This document shows positions 53,023-63,226 of a DNA stretch of 64,000 nucleotides, one piece after another. A model generated the notes under the pieces. It was not told where the DNA came from, did not search any database, and saw only the letters and a program-made list of their open reading frames with translations. Where the stretch lies: contig NZ_FWFQ01000002.1 of assembly GCF_900172235.1 (NCBI RefSeq), positions 62,001 to 126,000 on the forward strand, written 5' to 3'. The position numbers were made by a program, and so were the translations under genes. The stretch comes from Pseudoruegeria aquimaris (GTDB lineage Bacteria > Pseudomonadota > Alphaproteobacteria > Rhodobacterales > Rhodobacteraceae). Position 1 is the stretch's first letter, and every line of letters starts with the position of its first letter.

Positions 53023-54042
53023 ATGAAAGCCTTCCCGATGTTCCTGCGCACCACCGGCCGCCGCATCGTGATCCTCGGTGGCGGCGAGCAGGCGGCGCAG
53101 AAGGCCCGTCTTGCACTCAAGACCGATGCCGCCATCTGCCTCGCCTTCCCCGGCCCGCCCGACGCGGAACTTGCCGCGCTCATCAGGGAGGGGCGGCTCA
53201 CCCATCACGCCGGCGCCGTCACCCCGGCGCTTTTCGAGAACGCAGCCCTCACCTTCGTGGCGACCGGCTGCCCCGGCCTCGATGCCGCGCTGCACGCCAT
53301 CGCGAAGGCGGCCGGCGCCACCGTCAACGTGGTGGACCAGCCCGATCTCTGCGACGCGCTCACCCCCTCCATCGTCGATCGGGATCCGGTGGTGGTCGCC
53401 ATCGGCACCGAGGGCACCGCGCCGGTGCTGGCCCGCCAGATCAAGACCCGGGTCGAAGAAATGCTGGAGCCGCGCCTCGGTGGGCTCGCCGCGCTTGCGG
53501 GCCGCCTGCGCGGGGCCGCCGCGCAACGGCTCGCCCCCCGCGCCCGCCGCGATCTCTGGCGCTGGGTCTTCACGGACGCCCCCCGCCGCGCCTATTCCGC
53601 CGACAGCGAACGCGCCGCGGCGAAGATGATCAAACAGGCCATCGAGTCCGGCGGTGCCCCCATGCCCGAGGCCGCCCCCGTCGCGCTCGTCTCCACCGGC
53701 ACCGGCGGGCGCGACATGATCACCCTGCGCGCCGTGCAGCGGCTGCAGGAGGCCGACTCGATCTTCTGCCTCGCCGTGGATGAGCCCGCCACGCTCGAAC
53801 TCGCCCGGCGCGACGCGCAGCGCCTCGCCCTCGCCCCGGCCACCGCGCCGGGGGCGCTGGTCCGGCTGCTGGCGCAGAAGGCCGCGCAAGGCGATCGCGT
53901 GGTGCTGCTGACGGGGCAGGACGTGCTGGCCGATCCCGCTCTGCTCCGCGTGGCGGATCTGCTCGCGCAACAGGGGATGGGTGTCGAACGCATCGGTGGC
54001 CACTACCCCCGCCCGGCCAGCGGCAAAGAGGCGGCAGCCTGA
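53023..54042 (+). CDS. Siroheme synthase-like protein with degenerate methylase domain
   Basis: This 339-residue protein starts like CysG: an NAD-binding domain (FPMFLRTTGRRIVILGGGEQAAQKA near residue 5, split by the GGG motif) and the dehydrogenase/ferrochelatase dimer region (about 115-215, PSIVDRDPVVVAIGTEGTAPVLAR). This part would oxidise precorrin-2 and insert iron, making siroheme for NirB. The C-terminal methylase part is short and altered: GAGPGD reads STGTGG, the GGDP motif reads TGQD, and about 120 residues are missing compared with full CysG. Methylation of uroporphyrinogen III would then need another enzyme. It is the last gene of the operon, with AAGGAG before the ATG. Confidence 0.87.
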   Translation: MKAFPMFLRTTGRRIVILGGGEQAAQKARLALKTDAAICLAFPGPPDAELAALIREGRLTHHAGAVTPALFENAALTFVATGCPGLDAALHAIAKAAGATVNVVDQPDLCDALTPSIVDRDPVVVAIGTEGTAPVLARQIKTRVEEMLEPRLGGLAALAGRLRGAAAQRLAPRARRDLWRWVFTDAPRRAYSADSERAAAKMIKQAIESGGAPMPEAAPVALVSTGTGGRDMITLRAVQRLQEADSIFCLAVDEPATLELARRDAQRLALAPATAPGALVRLLAQKAAQGDRVVLLTGQDVLADPALLRVADLLAQQGMGVERIGGHYPRPASGKEAAA

Positions 54043-54094
54043 GGCACGCGCACCGGAAAACGGCGGTTCATGATCGCTGATGCAGGGGGGATCT

Positions 54095-54170
<76 letters not shown>

Positions 54171-54224
54171 ACTCGGGCTGCTATTGACCCAAAATACGAC
54201 GCGAGGTCAAGAGCGAATCCCGCG

Positions 54225-54262
54225 TCACTTTGTTCCTCAAATATCCCCGCCGGAGGCTCCCG
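54225..54262. repeat. Dispersed intergenic repeat, single unit (copy 4)
   Basis: CACTTTGTTCCTCAAATATC followed by CCCGCCGGAGGC matches the unit at 29522-29558 almost base for base, and half of the inverted pairs at 19488 and 33718. It lies between tRNA-Ala and the 3' end of gcvP. Confidence 0.75.
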
Positions 54263-54290
54263 AAGGTGCCACCGGCGGAGCGCCCGGCGT

Positions 54291-57164
54291 TTACTCCGCC
54301 GCGTCCAGGTAGTCTTCCAGCGGCGGACAGGTGCAGACGAGGTTGCGATCGCCGAACACGTTGTCCACCCGCGCGACGGGCGGCCAGTATTTGTCGACCC
54401 GGAAGGCACCGGGCGGGAAGCAGCCCTGCTCGCGGCTGTAGGGCCGGTCCCACTCGCCCACCAGCGACGCCACCGTGTGAGGCGCGTGCTTGAGCGGGTT
54501 GTTGAGCGGATCGATGCGGCCTTCCTCCACGTCGGCGATCTCGGCGCGGATGGAGAGCATCGCCTCGATGAAACGGTCCAGCTCGGCCTTGGTTTCGCTT
54601 TCGGTGGGCTCCACCATCAGCGTCCCGGCCACCGGCCAGCTCATCGTCGGAGCGTGGAAGCCCGAATCCATGAGCCGCTTGGCGATGTCGTCCACCGTGA
54701 TCCCGGCGCTTTCGGCGAAGGGGCGGGTGTCGAGGATGCACTCATGGGCCACGCGCCCGTTGCCGCCCTTGAACAGCACGTCATAGGCCCCCGCGAGGCG
54801 GGCGGCGATGTAGTTGGCGTTCAGGATGGCGACCTTGGTGGCCTGGGTCAGCCCGGCCCCGCCCATCATCAGAACGTAGGCCCAGCTGATCGGCAGGATC
54901 GAGGCCGAGCCATAGGGCACGGCCGAAACCGGCCCCTCGGCGCCTTCGGCCTCGGGATGGCCCGGAAGATAGGGCGCGAGATGCGCCTTCACCCCGATCG
55001 GGCCCATGCCGGGGCCGCCGCCGCCGTGGGGGATGCAGAAGGTCTTGTGCAGGTTCAGGTGGCTCACGTCGCTGCCGATCTCGCCGGGCTTCGCGAGCCC
55101 GACCATGGCGTTGAGGTTGGCACCGTCGAGGTAGACCTGCCCGCCGTATTGGTGCGTGATCTCGCAGACCTCGCGTACGGTTTCCTCGAAGACGCCGTGA
55201 GTGGAGGGATAGGTGATCATGCAGGCGGCGAGGTTCTCCCCGGCGGCTTCCGCCTTGGCGCGGAAATCCTCGAGGTCCACGTCACCGTTCTCGGCCGATT
55301 TCACCACCACGACCTTCATCCCCGCCATCTGTGCCGACGCCGGGTTCGTGCCGTGCGCGGACACCGGGATCAGGCAGATGTCGCGGTGATGATCGCCGCG
55401 CGCCTTGTGGTAGGCGGCGATGGTCAGCAGGCCCGCGTATTCTCCTTGCGCGCCGGAGTTCGGCTGCATCGACATGGCGTCATAGCCGGTGATCTCGCAG
55501 AGCTTGGCCGAAAGATCCTCGATCATCTTGGCGTAGCCCTTGGCCTGGTCGCGGGGCGCGAAGGGGTGCATCGTGCCGAACTCGGGCCAGGTGACCGGCA
55601 TCATCTCCACCGCGGCATTGAGCTTCATCGTGCAGGAGCCCAGCGGGATCATGGCGCGATCGAGCGCGAGGTCGCGGTCGGCGAGCCGGCGCATGTAGCG
55701 CATCATCTCGGCTTCGGCGCGGTTCATGTGGAAGATCGGATGGGTCAGATACTCCGACCGGCGCAGCATCTCCTCCGGGAAGTTCAGCTCCAGCACCGAG
55801 GTCAGCTTGCGGTCGGTGCCCAGCCATTGCGGCGCCTTGGCCTTGACGCCGAAGGCCTTCCACACGGCTTCCACCAGCTTGTGGTCCACGATCTCGTCCA
55901 CCGAGATGCCGATGCGGCTCTCGCCGACGGCGCGCAGGTTGATGCCCTCGGCCACGGCGGATTTCATGATCGCCTTCTGGAACGGGCCCACCTCGACGGT
56001 CACCGTGTCGAAGAAGCTTTCGGTCTCGACGTTGAAACCGGCCTCGCGCAGCCCCTTGGCCAGGGTGCCGGCGTGGAAGTGGATCATCTCGGCGATGGAG
56101 CGCAGCCCTCTCGGGCCGTGGAACACGGCGTAGAAGGAGGCCATCACCGCCAGAAGCGCCTGCGCGGTGCAGACGTTGGAGGTGGCCTTCTCGCGGCGGA
56201 TGTGCTGCTCGCGCGTCTGCAGGCTCAGGCGGTAGGCCTTGTTGCCGAGTGCGTCCACCGATACCCCGACGATGCGGCCGGGCATGGCACGCTTGAAGGC
56301 ATCTCTGCAGGACATGAAGGCCGCGTGCGGGCCACCGTAGCCCATCGGCACGCCGAAGCGCTGCGCCGAGCCCACGGCGATGTCGGCCCCCATCGCGCCC
56401 GGCTCCTTGATGAGCGTGAGCGCCAGCAGATCGGTTGCGACGATGCCCACCGCCTTGGCGGCGTGCAACGCCTCCATCTCGGCGGTGAAATCGCGGATGT
56501 GCCCGTAGGTGCCCGGATACTGGAAGATCGCGCCGAAGACCTTGTCGGCCTCCAGATCTTCCGGCGCCCCCACGATCACCTCGATGCCCAGTGGCGCGGC
56601 GCGGGTCTGCATCACGGCGATGTTCTGCGGGTGGCAGTTTTCATCGACGAAGAAGGCCGTGGCTTTCGATTTCGCCACCCGCTGCGCCATCGTCATGGCT
56701 TCAGCGCAGGCGGTGGCCTCGTCCAGCAGCGAGGCGTTGGCGATCTCCAGCCCGGTGAGATCGGCCACCATCGTCTGGAAGTTCAGCAGCGCCTCCAGCC
56801 GCCCCTGCGCGATCTCGGGCTGGTAGGGCGTGTAGGCCGTGTACCAGGCCGGGTTCTCGAGAATGTTGCGCTGGATCGCGGGCGGCGTCACCGTGCCGTA
56901 GAACCCCTGCCCGATCAGGCTGGTCATGACCTTGTTCTTGCCGGCGACCTTGCGCATCTTCTGCAGCAGCGCGTATTCGGTCATCGGCTCCCAGTCGAGC
57001 GCGTCCTTCTGGCGGATGCTGGCGGGCACCGTCTGATCGATCAGCTCGTCCAGCGAGGAGACTCCGATCACCTCCAGCATCTCCGCCATCTCCTCGGGCG
57101 AGGGCCCGATGTGGCGGCGGTTGGCGAAATCGTAGGAATTGTAGCCTGTGGGCGTATAGGGCAT
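54291..57164 (-). CDS. gcvP: Glycine dehydrogenase (aminomethyl-transferring), P protein
   Basis: This 957-residue PLP enzyme decarboxylates glycine and transfers the aminomethyl group to the lipoyl arm of GcvH. It is the single-chain form, containing both halves that are separate subunits in some bacteria. The PLP-binding Lys is in [17 protein letters not shown] near residue 710, and the glycine-rich loop follows. The N-terminal half starts [18 protein letters not shown]. It is the last gene of the gcvT-gcvH-gcvP operon, 13 bp after gcvH, so the upstream glycine riboswitch should control it. Confidence 0.97.
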   Translation of the reverse strand: MPYTPTGYNSYDFANRRHIGPSPEEMAEMLEVIGVSSLDELIDQTVPASIRQKDALDWEPMTEYALLQKMRKVAGKNKVMTSLIGQGFYGTVTPPAIQRNILENPAWYTAYTPYQPEIAQGRLEALLNFQTMVADLTGLEIANASLLDEATACAEAMTMAQRVAKSKATAFFVDENCHPQNIAVMQTRAAPLGIEVIVGAPEDLEADKVFGAIFQYPGTYGHIRDFTAEMEALHAAKAVGIVATDLLALTLIKEPGAMGADIAVGSAQRFGVPMGYGGPHAAFMSCRDAFKRAMPGRIVGVSVDALGNKAYRLSLQTREQHIRREKATSNVCTAQALLAVMASFYAVFHGPRGLRSIAEMIHFHAGTLAKGLREAGFNVETESFFDTVTVEVGPFQKAIMKSAVAEGINLRAVGESRIGISVDEIVDHKLVEAVWKAFGVKAKAPQWLGTDRKLTSVLELNFPEEMLRRSEYLTHPIFHMNRAEAEMMRYMRRLADRDLALDRAMIPLGSCTMKLNAAVEMMPVTWPEFGTMHPFAPRDQAKGYAKMIEDLSAKLCEITGYDAMSMQPNSGAQGEYAGLLTIAAYHKARGDHHRDICLIPVSAHGTNPASAQMAGMKVVVVKSAENGDVDLEDFRAKAEAAGENLAACMITYPSTHGVFEETVREVCEITHQYGGQVYLDGANLNAMVGLAKPGEIGSDVSHLNLHKTFCIPHGGGGPGMGPIGVKAHLAPYLPGHPEAEGAEGPVSAVPYGSASILPISWAYVLMMGGAGLTQATKVAILNANYIAARLAGAYDVLFKGGNGRVAHECILDTRPFAESAGITVDDIAKRLMDSGFHAPTMSWPVAGTLMVEPTESETKAELDRFIEAMLSIRAEIADVEEGRIDPLNNPLKHAPHTVASLVGEWDRPYSREQGCFPPGAFRVDKYWPPVARVDNVFGDRNLVCTCPPLEDYLDAAE

Positions 57165-57177
57165 GGGGGCCTCCGGC

Positions 57178-57537
57178 TCAGCCGATGAAGTCTTTGTAGG
57201 CGGCTTCGTCCATCAGATCGTCGAGAACGGAGAGATCCTCGACCTTCATCTTGAAGAACCAGCCGTCGCCGAGCGGATCCTCGTTGACCTTGCCGGGGTC
57301 GTTCACGATGGCCTCGTTCACCTCCACGATCTCGCCATCGAGCGGGGCGAGGATGTCGGAGGCCGCCTTGACGGATTCGATCACCACGACCTCGTCGTCC
57401 TTGGAGACCTCGGTGCCTTCTTCCGGCAGCTCCACGAAAACGATGTCGCCCAGTTGCTCGGAGGCGTGTTCGGTGATGCCCACGACAACGAGATCATCCT
57501 CGACGCGGAGCCATTCGTGTTCTTCGGTGAATTTCAT
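57178..57537 (-). CDS. gcvH: Glycine cleavage system H protein
   Basis: This 119-residue protein carries the lipoyl group that shuttles the aminomethyl intermediate between GcvP, GcvT and dihydrolipoamide dehydrogenase. The lipoylated lysine is in [13 protein letters not shown] near residue 59. The start at 57537 ([10 protein letters not shown]) matches the family exactly, although the frame is open upstream. It lies between gcvT and gcvP, with 28 bp and 13 bp gaps. Confidence 0.97.
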   Translation of the reverse strand: MKFTEEHEWLRVEDDLVVVGITEHASEQLGDIVFVELPEEGTEVSKDDEVVVIESVKAASDILAPLDGEIVEVNEAIVNDPGKVNEDPLGDGWFFKMKVEDLSVLDDLMDEAAYKDFIG

Positions 57538-57565
57538 CTGAGTTTTCCCTGTCTGTGTGCTGAGA

Positions 57566-58681
57566 TCAGCGTTTGTAGGTGGAGGGCCGGAACGGCATGG
57601 CGGAAACGGTTGCCGGGAGGCGCTTGCCGCGCACTTCGGCGAAGAGTCTTGTGCCTTCGGCGGCAAGCTCCGTGGGCACGTAGCCCATGGACATCGGGCG
57701 GCCGATCGAGGGTCCGAAGGCACCGGACGTGATTTCGCCGATCGGCGTGTCGGCGGCCTCGTCGGCAAAGAGCTTCGTGCCCGCGCGCATCGGGGCGCGG
57801 CCCTCGGGCAGAAGCCCGACGCGGCGGCGCGCGGCGCCGTTATCAAGCTCGGCCAGGATACGTTCGGCGCCGGGGAAGCCGCCGGCGCGCTCCCCGCCGG
57901 TGCGGCGGATCTTCTGGATCGCCCACTCCAGCGCCGCTTCGACCGGGCTCGTCGTGGTGTCGATGTCATTGCCGTAGAGGCAGAGCCCCGCTTCCAGCCG
58001 CAGGCTGTCGCGGGCGCCGAGGCCGATGGGGGCCACGCCCTCCAGCGCCAGCAGCGCACGGGCGAAGGCGACGGCCTGATCGTCCGCGACCGAAATCTCG
58101 TAGCCGTCTTCGCCGGTATAGCCGGAGCGGCTGATCCAGAGATCGCCGAAATCGCTGGGCAGGATCGCCACGTCCATGAAGCGCATGTCGGCGGCCTGCG
58201 GCACCAGCGCCGAGAGCGCGGCCTCCGCCTTCGGCCCCTGCAGCGCCAGCAGCGCCCGGTCCGTGATCACCTCGATCTCGCAGGCCGCGCCGATCTTCGC
58301 CTGCATGTGGGCCACGTCGGCGGCCTTGCAGGCGGCGTTGACCACGAGGAACAGGTGATCGCCCCGGTTGGCGACCATCAGATCGTCCAGAATGCCGCCG
58401 TCTTCGTCGGTGAACAGCGCATAGCGCTGGCGCCCCTCGGCAAGCCCGAGGATGGAGACCGGCACGAGGCTTTCCAGCGCCCCCGCCGCGCCTGCGCCGC
58501 GCAGGATCACCTGCCCCATGTGGCTGACATCGAAGAGCCCGGCCTGCTCACGCGTGTGCAGGTGTTCTTTCATCACGCCCATCGGGTATTGCACCGGCAT
58601 TTCGTAGCCGGCAAAGGGCACCATCTTTGCCCCGAGCTCCACATGAAGATCGTAGAAAACCGTCCGTTCCAGATCGCCCAT
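57566..58681 (-). CDS. gcvT: Aminomethyltransferase, glycine cleavage T protein
   Basis: This 371-residue folate enzyme takes the aminomethyl group from GcvH, releasing ammonia and forming methylenetetrahydrofolate. It shows [21 protein letters not shown] near the start (split by several conserved residues), the LFDVSHMGQ motif near residue 50, [11 protein letters not shown] near 185 and [19 protein letters not shown] near 225. The ATG at 58679-58681 has an AGGGGG site. As first gene of the operon it is preceded by a tandem glycine riboswitch on the same strand. Confidence 0.96.
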   Translation of the reverse strand: MGDLERTVFYDLHVELGAKMVPFAGYEMPVQYPMGVMKEHLHTREQAGLFDVSHMGQVILRGAGAAGALESLVPVSILGLAEGRQRYALFTDEDGGILDDLMVANRGDHLFLVVNAACKAADVAHMQAKIGAACEIEVITDRALLALQGPKAEAALSALVPQAADMRFMDVAILPSDFGDLWISRSGYTGEDGYEISVADDQAVAFARALLALEGVAPIGLGARDSLRLEAGLCLYGNDIDTTTSPVEAALEWAIQKIRRTGGERAGGFPGAERILAELDNGAARRRVGLLPEGRAPMRAGTKLFADEAADTPIGEITSGAFGPSIGRPMSMGYVPTELAAEGTRLFAEVRGKRLPATVSAMPFRPSTYKR

Positions 58682-58751
58682 CGCGTTCCCCCTGTCGCCG
58701 GCGTTTGAAACGTCACCCGGCATCAATCCCGCGCGCCGCGGCGCGCCTTGA

Positions 58752-58918
58752 TGCCCCCTCTGTCCCTTGGCCTGAGATCGTTATCCCTTCGGCGCCCCGC
58801 GTGCGGCGGGATCTCTCCAGAGTGTCTAGACGCCCCACGGTCCTTTTGCCTGAGAGTTTACCGGGGCGGTTGCTCCTTCGGCACCGGCAGCCTGCGCGGC
58901 CGGATTCTCCCATGGGGT
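58752..58918 (-). promoter_or_regulatory. Tandem glycine riboswitch upstream of gcvT
   Basis: Read on the minus strand, two glycine aptamers follow each other. Aptamer 1 has GGGAGAATCC, GCCGAAGGAGCAA and AACTCTCAGGCAAAAGGACC. Aptamer 2 has CTGGAGAGATCC, GCGCCGAAGGGATAAC and ATCTCAGGCCAAGGGACAG. These are the conserved blocks of the gcvT RNA motif. The element ends about 70 bases before gcvT and presumably switches the operon on at high glycine. Exact helix ends were not computed. Confidence 0.93.
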
Positions 58919-58994
58919 TGTCGCTCGTGTTAAGCGAAGCGTCGGCTTCTGGCAAGGGCTTGCAAAACCCGAAAGCCGGCGCCAGCCTGCGCCC

Positions 58995-59540
58995 ATGCGC
59001 GACCCATTCTTCTTCGGCTACGGCTCCCTCGTCAATCGGGGCACCCATGACTACCGCGATTCCGCCCCGGCCAGACTGCAGGGCTGGCGGCGCCACTGGC
59101 GCCAGATCGCCAGCTTTCCGCGCGCGATTCTGACGGCCGCCCGGCAGCCCGACTGCCGCATCGACGGGCTGATCGCGCGGGTGCCCGGCGCCGACTGGGC
59201 GCGGCTCGACGCCCGCGAAGCGGCCTACGACAGGGTTCTTCTGGGTGCGGAGATCTCGCATGCACACGCCAGCGCCGCGGCCATCGCCATCTACGAGATC
59301 CCGGAAGCCAAGCATCCCGCGCCAGAGGCCCCGCACCCCATCGCGCTGAGTTACCTCGACGTGGTGGTGCAGGGCTATCTGCAGGAGTTCGGCACTGGAG
59401 GCGTTGCGGATTTCTTTGCCACCACCACCGGCTGGGAGGCGGGCATTCTGGACGACCGTTCAGATCCGCTCTACCCCCGTGCAAGCGCAACGACGCTGGA
59501 CGCCAAGCTGCTGACGGACAAGCATCTTTCGGATTTCTAG
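58995..59540 (+). CDS. Gamma-glutamylcyclotransferase-like protein
   Basis: This 181-residue protein starts with FFFGYGSLVNRGTHDY, the YGSL motif that binds the glutamyl group in GGCT-fold proteins. LQGWRRHWRQ and RVPGADWARLDAREAAYDRV follow, fitting the fold to about residue 100. GGCT-fold enzymes release 5-oxoproline from gamma-glutamyl peptides or amines, though many are uncharacterised. The C-terminal part (LSYLDVVVQGYLQEFG) is an extension seen in the alphaproteobacterial group. It diverges from the riboswitch/gcvT unit and lies alone. Confidence 0.82.
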   Translation: MRDPFFFGYGSLVNRGTHDYRDSAPARLQGWRRHWRQIASFPRAILTAARQPDCRIDGLIARVPGADWARLDAREAAYDRVLLGAEISHAHASAAAIAIYEIPEAKHPAPEAPHPIALSYLDVVVQGYLQEFGTGGVADFFATTTGWEAGILDDRSDPLYPRASATTLDAKLLTDKHLSDF

Positions 59541-59587
59541 ACTTCCTGCATCGTAGCGCCGTGTATTGCGAAGGTTCCGCCGGACAA

Positions 59588-59664
59588 GCCCGACAGGCAC
59601 CGTCGGGCCGCGCCGACCCGCCCCGTCAAACCAAAGGTTTGCCTTCGGCAAAACGGGTCGGCGC
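59588..59664. repeat. Dispersed structured repeat, copy B
   Basis: A GCCCGAC/GTCGGGC hairpin precedes a branched element whose outer arms GCGCCGACCCG/CGGGTCGGCGC pair perfectly. Inside are CAAACC-AAA-GGTTTG and GCC-TTC-GGC. It is the counterpart of 2586-2658: the core is nearly the same, while the first hairpin differs but keeps its pairing. It lies between the convergent GGCT-like and MATE genes and could act as a terminator. Confidence 0.75.
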
Positions 59665-59684
59665 TGCCGTTGCGCGAAACAGCC

Positions 59685-61091
59685 CTACTTGCGCAGGTTG
59701 AACAGGCTCTGCTGCCGGGCCTGCCGCTGGAAGGGCGCAGGCTTGGGCTTCTCCACCGCTCCGGCGGCCTGTTTTGCCATTACCCGCTGCGCCAGCAGGT
59801 AGCCGACGAGGGCGAAAAGGATGCCCCCCGCCGCCTGCCCCACCAGCACGCCCGGCGCGCCCATCAGCGCGGAGAACAGCATCACGAAGGGGATGGTGCC
59901 GATGGTGTGCCGGCCCCAGTTCAGCCAGGTGGAATAGAAGGGGTGCCCGAGGTTGTTGAAGGCGGCGTTGGACACGAAGAGCACCCCGTTGAAGAAGAAG
60001 GCCAGTGCCAGCGGCCCGCAGAACAGGTAGACGAGTTCGCGCGCCAGCCCGGTGGCGTTGAAGAGATCGGCGATCGGCGCGCGCAGCAGGAACAGCAGCA
60101 CGGAGACCCCGAGGATGAAGGCTCCCGAGAAAATCAGCGCATCGCGGTAGGCGCCGCGCACCCGCGCCGGCTGCCCGGCCCCGGCGTTCTGCCCGATGAT
60201 CGGCCCGACCGCGCCCGACAGCGCGAAGATCACCGCGAAGGCCAGCGGTGTGAGCCGCCCGACGATGGCCATGCCCGCCACAGCCTCCTCGCCGTAGGCC
60301 GCCATGGCGCGGGTCACGTAGGCGGAGCTGAAAGGCGTGGCGACCTGGGTCAGGATCGCCGGCAGGGCGATCTGGAAAACCGGTTTGAAATCAGCGGCCA
60401 GCAGCGGGACGCTCAGGCGGGAAAAGCCCCCGTAGTGGCGCAGGACGGGCAGGATCCCCGAGATGCACATCGCGATCCGCGCACAGACGCTCGCCAGCGC
60501 CGCTCCGTTCAGATCCAGGCCCAGCGCGAAGATGAAGATCGGGTCCAGCACCGCGTTCACCCCCCCGCCCCAGAGCGTGACGAACATCGCCCGCCGTGCA
60601 TCGCCGTGGCCGCGCAGGATCGCGCTGGCGACCATGCCGGCCAGCATCAGCGGCATGGAGGGAATGATGATCCGCAGGTAGTCCACGGCCAGTTCCTGCG
60701 TCAGCCCCTCGGCCCCCAGAAAGCCTGTCAGGCTATGCAGGTTGGCCCAGACGACGGCCGCCAGAACCACGCCCATGCCCACGCCGTAGGCCAGCGTGTG
60801 GGTGGCCTTGCGGCGCGCCTCCCCGGCGTCGCCCGCCCCCAGTTGGCGGGCCACCAGCGCCCCGGCCGCGATCGACATGCCGATGCCCAGCGAGGTGGTG
60901 AAGAAGAGCACCGCCCCCGCGTAGCCCACCGCGGCGGCCAGTTCGGCCTGCCCCAGCATGGAGATGAAGACCATATCGACGAAATCCACGAAGAACACGG
61001 CCATCAGCCCCACCGAGGCGGTGAAACTCATCACCGCCACGTGGCGAAACAGGCTGCCTTCGAGGAATTTTGCTTGTTCGTTGGCCATCAT
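59685..61091 (-). CDS. MATE family efflux transporter
   Basis: This 468-residue protein has twelve predicted membrane segments in two bundles of six, with a central basic loop, as in MATE (DinF/NorM-like) cation-coupled exporters. The first helix contains VGLMAVFFVDFVDMVFISML, and segment 2 has LGIGMSIAAGALVARQLGAGD, a typical MATE stretch near residue 80. A matching G-x-x-x-GQNAGAGQP appears in the second half near 300. Substrates are often drugs or organic cations but cannot be predicted. It is transcribed in the same direction as gltX, 107 bp downstream of it. Confidence 0.93.
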   Translation of the reverse strand: MMANEQAKFLEGSLFRHVAVMSFTASVGLMAVFFVDFVDMVFISMLGQAELAAAVGYAGAVLFFTTSLGIGMSIAAGALVARQLGAGDAGEARRKATHTLAYGVGMGVVLAAVVWANLHSLTGFLGAEGLTQELAVDYLRIIIPSMPLMLAGMVASAILRGHGDARRAMFVTLWGGGVNAVLDPIFIFALGLDLNGAALASVCARIAMCISGILPVLRHYGGFSRLSVPLLAADFKPVFQIALPAILTQVATPFSSAYVTRAMAAYGEEAVAGMAIVGRLTPLAFAVIFALSGAVGPIIGQNAGAGQPARVRGAYRDALIFSGAFILGVSVLLFLLRAPIADLFNATGLARELVYLFCGPLALAFFFNGVLFVSNAAFNNLGHPFYSTWLNWGRHTIGTIPFVMLFSALMGAPGVLVGQAAGGILFALVGYLLAQRVMAKQAAGAVEKPKPAPFQRQARQQSLFNLRK

Positions 61092-61198
61092 TCGCTCCCG
61101 CCCCGGCTCAGGCTGTCAAAATACGCGCAATGCGGCGGGAGAGAACGATGAAAATTGCACAGGCCGTGTGCACGGCCCGTGCCAAACCGCGGGCGGGC

Positions 61199-62524
61199 TC
61201 AGCCCTTGGCGCGGATCACCTGCAGAAGCGGCAGCACCGCGCTCATGTCCGGCCCGTGGCTCTGGCCGGTGAGCGCCTTGCGCAGCGGCATGAACAGGCC
61301 ACGCCCCTTGCGCCCGGTGGCGGCCTTCACTTCGGCCGTCCATTTGCCCCAGCTGTCGGAATCGTAGGGGCCTTCGGGCAGCAGCGCGAGGGCCTGCGCA
61401 ACGAACTCGGCATCCTCTTCGTCGATCACCGGCTCGGCGCCGTCGCGGAACATGGCCCACCAGCCCTCAAGGTCGGAGAGCGTGGTGATGTTCTCGCGGG
61501 TGACGGACCAGAACTGCTCGGCGATCTCGTCGGGCACGCCGATCTCGGCGATCCTGTCCTTCACCGCCTCGAACGGCAGCCCCTGGTTGATGCGGGCGGT
61601 CAGCGGGAAGAGATCTTCCACGTCGAATTTCGTCGGCGCCGCGCCGAACTTGGAGAGATCGAAGCCTTCGATCAGTTCCTCCATCGAGCCGCGCAGCTCC
61701 ACCGGATCGGAGGAACCCAGCCGCGCCATGAGCGACAGCAGCGCCATGGGTTCCACCCCGCGGGCGCGCAGATCGCGCAGCGCCAGCGTGCCGAGCCGCT
61801 TGGACAAGGCCTCGCCCTGCGGGCCGGTCAGCAGCGAATGGTGCGCGAAGTTGGGCACATGGCCCCCCAGCGCTTCGATGATCTGGATCTGGGTCGCGGT
61901 GTTCGTCACGTGGTCGGAGCCGCGCACCACGTCGGTGATGCCGAAATCCACGTCGTCGCAGACGGAGGCCAGCGTGTAGAGGAACTGCCCGTCGCCCCGG
62001 ATCAGCACGGGATCGGAGACGGAAGCCGCGTCGATCGAAAGATCGCCGAGGATGCCGTCCTTCCACTCGATCCGCGCGTGATCGAGCAGGAAGCGCCAGT
62101 GGCCGTTGCCGCGCTCCTCGCGCAGGCGGGCCTTCTCTTCCTCGGAAAGCTTCAGCGCGGAGCGGTCGTAGACGGGCGGCTTGCCCATGTTCAGCTGCTT
62201 CTTGCGCTTCAGATCCAGCTCCGTGGGCGTTTCGAAACACTCGTAGAAGCGGCCCATGTCGCGCAGTTGCTGGGCGGCCTCCTCGTAACGCTCAAGCCGG
62301 CTGGACTGGGTTTCCACCCGGTCCCACGTCAGGCCGAGCCACTCCAGATCCTCCTTGATGGCATCCGCGTATTCCTGCTTGCTGCGCTCCGGGTCGGTGT
62401 CGTCCAGCCGCAGGATGAACTGGCCCCCCGCCTTGCGGGCGATCAGGTAGTTGAACAGCGCGGTGCGCAGGTTGCCCACGTGGAGGTAGCCGGTGGGGCT
62501 GGGGGCGAAACGGGTAACGGTCAT
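61199..62524 (-). CDS. gltX: Glutamate--tRNA ligase
   Basis: This 441-residue class-I aminoacyl-tRNA synthetase charges tRNA-Glu. The HIGH motif is in FAPSPTGYLHVGNLRTALFN near residue 15 and the KMSKS-type motif in GEALSKRLGTLAL near 235. The all-helical anticodon-binding part runs to the end. At 441 residues it is a short-form GltX; Rhodobacterales often carry two gltX genes, and whether this copy is discriminating cannot be decided here. The start at 62524 (MTVTRFAPSPTG) fits the family although the frame is open upstream. Confidence 0.95.
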   Translation of the reverse strand: MTVTRFAPSPTGYLHVGNLRTALFNYLIARKAGGQFILRLDDTDPERSKQEYADAIKEDLEWLGLTWDRVETQSSRLERYEEAAQQLRDMGRFYECFETPTELDLKRKKQLNMGKPPVYDRSALKLSEEEKARLREERGNGHWRFLLDHARIEWKDGILGDLSIDAASVSDPVLIRGDGQFLYTLASVCDDVDFGITDVVRGSDHVTNTATQIQIIEALGGHVPNFAHHSLLTGPQGEALSKRLGTLALRDLRARGVEPMALLSLMARLGSSDPVELRGSMEELIEGFDLSKFGAAPTKFDVEDLFPLTARINQGLPFEAVKDRIAEIGVPDEIAEQFWSVTRENITTLSDLEGWWAMFRDGAEPVIDEEDAEFVAQALALLPEGPYDSDSWGKWTAEVKAATGRKGRGLFMPLRKALTGQSHGPDMSAVLPLLQVIRAKG

Positions 62525-62669
62525 CTCTTCTTGCCTTCGCTTTGAAGCGTCGCCTCCTCTTAGCCGCAGCCCGCGCAAAGGCCAAGTGGCGCGCCGACCC
62601 AACGTCAGAGGGGATTTTTGCATCCGCGCGGTCTAACAGAAGCAAAGCCCGTGTGCGAGAGGAGAAATC

Positions 62670-63140
62670 ATGGCCGGCAACTACGTTCTGAACATGTACG
62701 AGAAACTTCTGAAATGGCCCTTCGGCCGACAGATCTTCTCGGCCTATTCCGCGCGTCGCGCCCCCTATTTCCGCACCATCAAACCGCTCGTCACCGATGT
62801 GCGCCCAAACCACTGCTCGGTGCTGATCCGCAAGCGCCGGAGCGTGGAGAACCACATCGGCACCGTGCATGTGATCGCCATCGCCAACGGGCTGGAGATG
62901 GCCATGGGCTTCATGGCCGAAGCCAGCATCCCGAAACATCTGCGCTGGATTCCCAAGGGGATGCAGCTGGATTACACCGCGAAGGCCGGCAGCGACATCA
63001 CCTGCACGGCCGACGTGGAGCCGGAGGCCTGGGTGCCCGGAGATCTCACCGTGCGCGTGGAGGCCAAGGACGATCAGGGGATCGTCGTCGTGAAGGGCAC
63101 GATCACGCTCTGGATCTCGGAAAAACCGGCGAAGAAGTAG
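62670..63140 (+). CDS. DUF4442 (hotdog-fold) protein
   Basis: This 156-residue protein fits DUF4442, a hotdog-fold family related to acyl-CoA thioesterases. It shows FSAYSARRAPYFRTIKP near residue 24, VLIRKRRSVENHIGTVHVIA near 50, then the helix GLEMAMGFMAEAS and YTAKAGSDITCTADVE. Substrate and activity are not established. It diverges from gltX with 145 bp between starts and has a GAGAGGAGA site before the ATG. The gene stands alone. Confidence 0.85.
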   Translation: MAGNYVLNMYEKLLKWPFGRQIFSAYSARRAPYFRTIKPLVTDVRPNHCSVLIRKRRSVENHIGTVHVIAIANGLEMAMGFMAEASIPKHLRWIPKGMQLDYTAKAGSDITCTADVEPEAWVPGDLTVRVEAKDDQGIVVVKGTITLWISEKPAKK

Positions 63141-63226
63141 AAAAATCGATTTTTCACGCGGTTTTGACTCGCCACCCGGGCCGAACGCCCTAACCTTGCG
63201 CTCAGGCAACGTTAGAGGAGTACCCC

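Noticed and set aside
54477-57188. Open frame of 903 codons opposite gcvP
   Set aside because: It is antisense to a complete P protein, its composition is typical of shadow frames, and it runs into gcvH territory.
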